Assembly: GCA_016212345.1 (NCBI GenBank)
Contig: JACRGM010000070.1
Span: 1-5,843 of the forward strand
Reading direction: 5' to 3'
Source: Nitrospinota bacterium
GTDB taxonomy: Bacteria; Nitrospinota; Nitrospinia; SZUA-224
DNA: 5,843 nt
The notes under the pieces were generated by a model, which was not told the DNA's origin, ran no database searches, and was given only the letters and a program-made list of their open reading frames with translations. Positions 5,225 through 5,843 of this stretch are shown here, in pieces; within the stretch, counting starts at the first letter, position 1, and each line of letters opens with the position of its first letter. The translations under genes and the position numbers were made by a program.

Positions 5225-5843
5225 ATCTAAGATGACAGGCAACAAAATGACCTCTATTTACCTCTTTAAGTATAGGTTCTATTATTTTACAATCATCAAA
5301 TCTATATGGACAGCGGGTATGAAAGTAGCATCCAGAAGGTGGACTCATAGGACTTGGTGGCTCCCCTTCAAGTATGATCTTTTCCCTCCTTATTGTTGGA
5401 TCTGGAAAAGGTATAGCAGATAGGAGTGCCTCTGTATAGGGATGCTGTGGGAAGGGATATAGCTCCTTGCTATCTGCTATCTCTACAAATCTTCCAAGGT
5501 ACATTACTGCTACACGATTACTCATATGCTCAATCAGACTTAGATCATGGGAGATGATAAGATAGGAAAGACGAAATTCCTCTTGTAGTTCCTCAAGGAG
5601 GTTAATCACTTGAGCCTGTATAGAGGCATCAAGTGAAGAGACAGGTTCATCCCCTACAATTAGGTCAGGACTCAAGATAATGGCCCTGGCAATCCCTACC
5701 CTCTGTCTCTCTCCTCCACTGAGCTGATAGGGATAACGACGCACATCCTCTCTCTTTAGACCAACCCTTTTAAGTATAGATGCCACCATCTCTTCCTTGT
5801 CTGAACCTTTGACAATCCTATGTATATCAAGAGGCTCGCTAAT
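5163..5843 (-). CDS. oppF: Oligopeptide/dipeptide ABC transporter ATP-binding protein (partial)
   Basis: This is the C-terminal 226 residues of an OppF/DppF-type ATPase; the N-terminus with the Walker A loop lies beyond the right edge. The frame is open through the edge, where ISEPLDIHRIV matches the family's IIxEPL segment, so the methionine codon at 5789 is internal and not the start. Visible motifs: signature LSGGERQ near 5723-5703, Walker B LIVGDEP, D-loop SSLDAS and switch histidine in ISHDL. The HPY-type C-terminal domain shows QHPYTEALLSAIP, then GEPPSPMSPPSGCYFHTRCP, DDC and VACHL. The four cysteines form the conserved C-terminal cluster of this subfamily. It would energise uptake of peptides or similar solutes at the inner face of the membrane. 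It converges on nrdJ. The last 20 residues (from the Tyr codon at 5225) and the stop are encoded by the inverted-repeat element, making the tail about 15 residues longer than in E. coli OppF. DppF is an equally good name. Confidence 0.9.
   Translation of the reverse strand: MSEPLDIHRIVKGSDKEEMVASILKRVGLKREDVRRYPYQLSGGERQRVGIARAIILSPDLIVGDEPVSSLDASIQAQVINLLEELQEEFRLSYLIISHDLSLIEHMSNRVAVMYLGRFVEIADSKELYPFPQHPYTEALLSAIPFPDPTIRREKIILEGEPPSPMSPPSGCYFHTRCPYRFDDCKIIEPILKEVNRGHFVACHLRYRFSDNKLHKDRGRNPSKAY

Noticed and set aside
5232..5423. Plus-strand frame of 63 codons opposite the oppF-like gene
   Set aside because: It lies fully antisense to the conserved OppF C-terminal domain, with low-quality composition and no motif.

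Overview
The window is a compact, plus-strand, operon-like run of flavin electron-transfer genes, followed by a class II ribonucleotide reductase and then a convergent ABC-transporter ATPase gene cut by the right edge. The DNA is moderately AT-rich. Arginine is often AGG/AGA and isoleucine often ATA. GTG and TTG starts are used, and genes are packed with 1-11 nt overlaps. These traits, the B12-dependent ribonucleotide reductase and the electron-transfer flavoprotein suggest an anaerobic or facultative bacterium, probably of an uncultured lineage. The sequence alone does not let me name a phylum.

Layout: 1-127 is mostly leader, with a possible tail of an upstream gene ending at 54 and a small AT-rich inverted repeat. 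etfB (128-922) encodes the ETF beta subunit. It overlaps by one base a GTG-started FAD-dependent oxidoreductase of the DAO/sarcosine-oxidase-beta type (922-2076). Next comes a 50-residue predicted single-pass membrane protein (2095-2247) that a standard gene caller could easily miss. An 87-nt spacer with two back-to-back palindromes follows, then etfA (2335-3327), the ETF alpha subunit. nrdJ (3317-5095) overlaps etfA by 11 nt and starts at TTG. A 123-bp nested inverted-repeat element (5102-5224) separates nrdJ from an oppF-like gene on the minus strand (5163 to beyond 5843).

How they fit together: the two ETF subunits flank a flavin dehydrogenase and a small membrane protein. The simplest reading is a dedicated module in which the dehydrogenase oxidises an amine or amino-acid-like substrate, passes electrons to EtfAB, and EtfAB passes them on. 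The small membrane protein may help dock this to the membrane, which is inference. nrdJ looks transcriptionally coupled to the module rather than functionally related. The OppF-like protein would power peptide or small-solute uptake.

The most unusual features are repeats shaping coding sequence. The intergenic element supplies the last 20 codons and the stop of the oppF-like gene. nrdJ carries an in-frame palindromic Ser/Asp/Thr insertion next to its active-site segment, and nrdJ ends in a short tail that itself has two cysteines.
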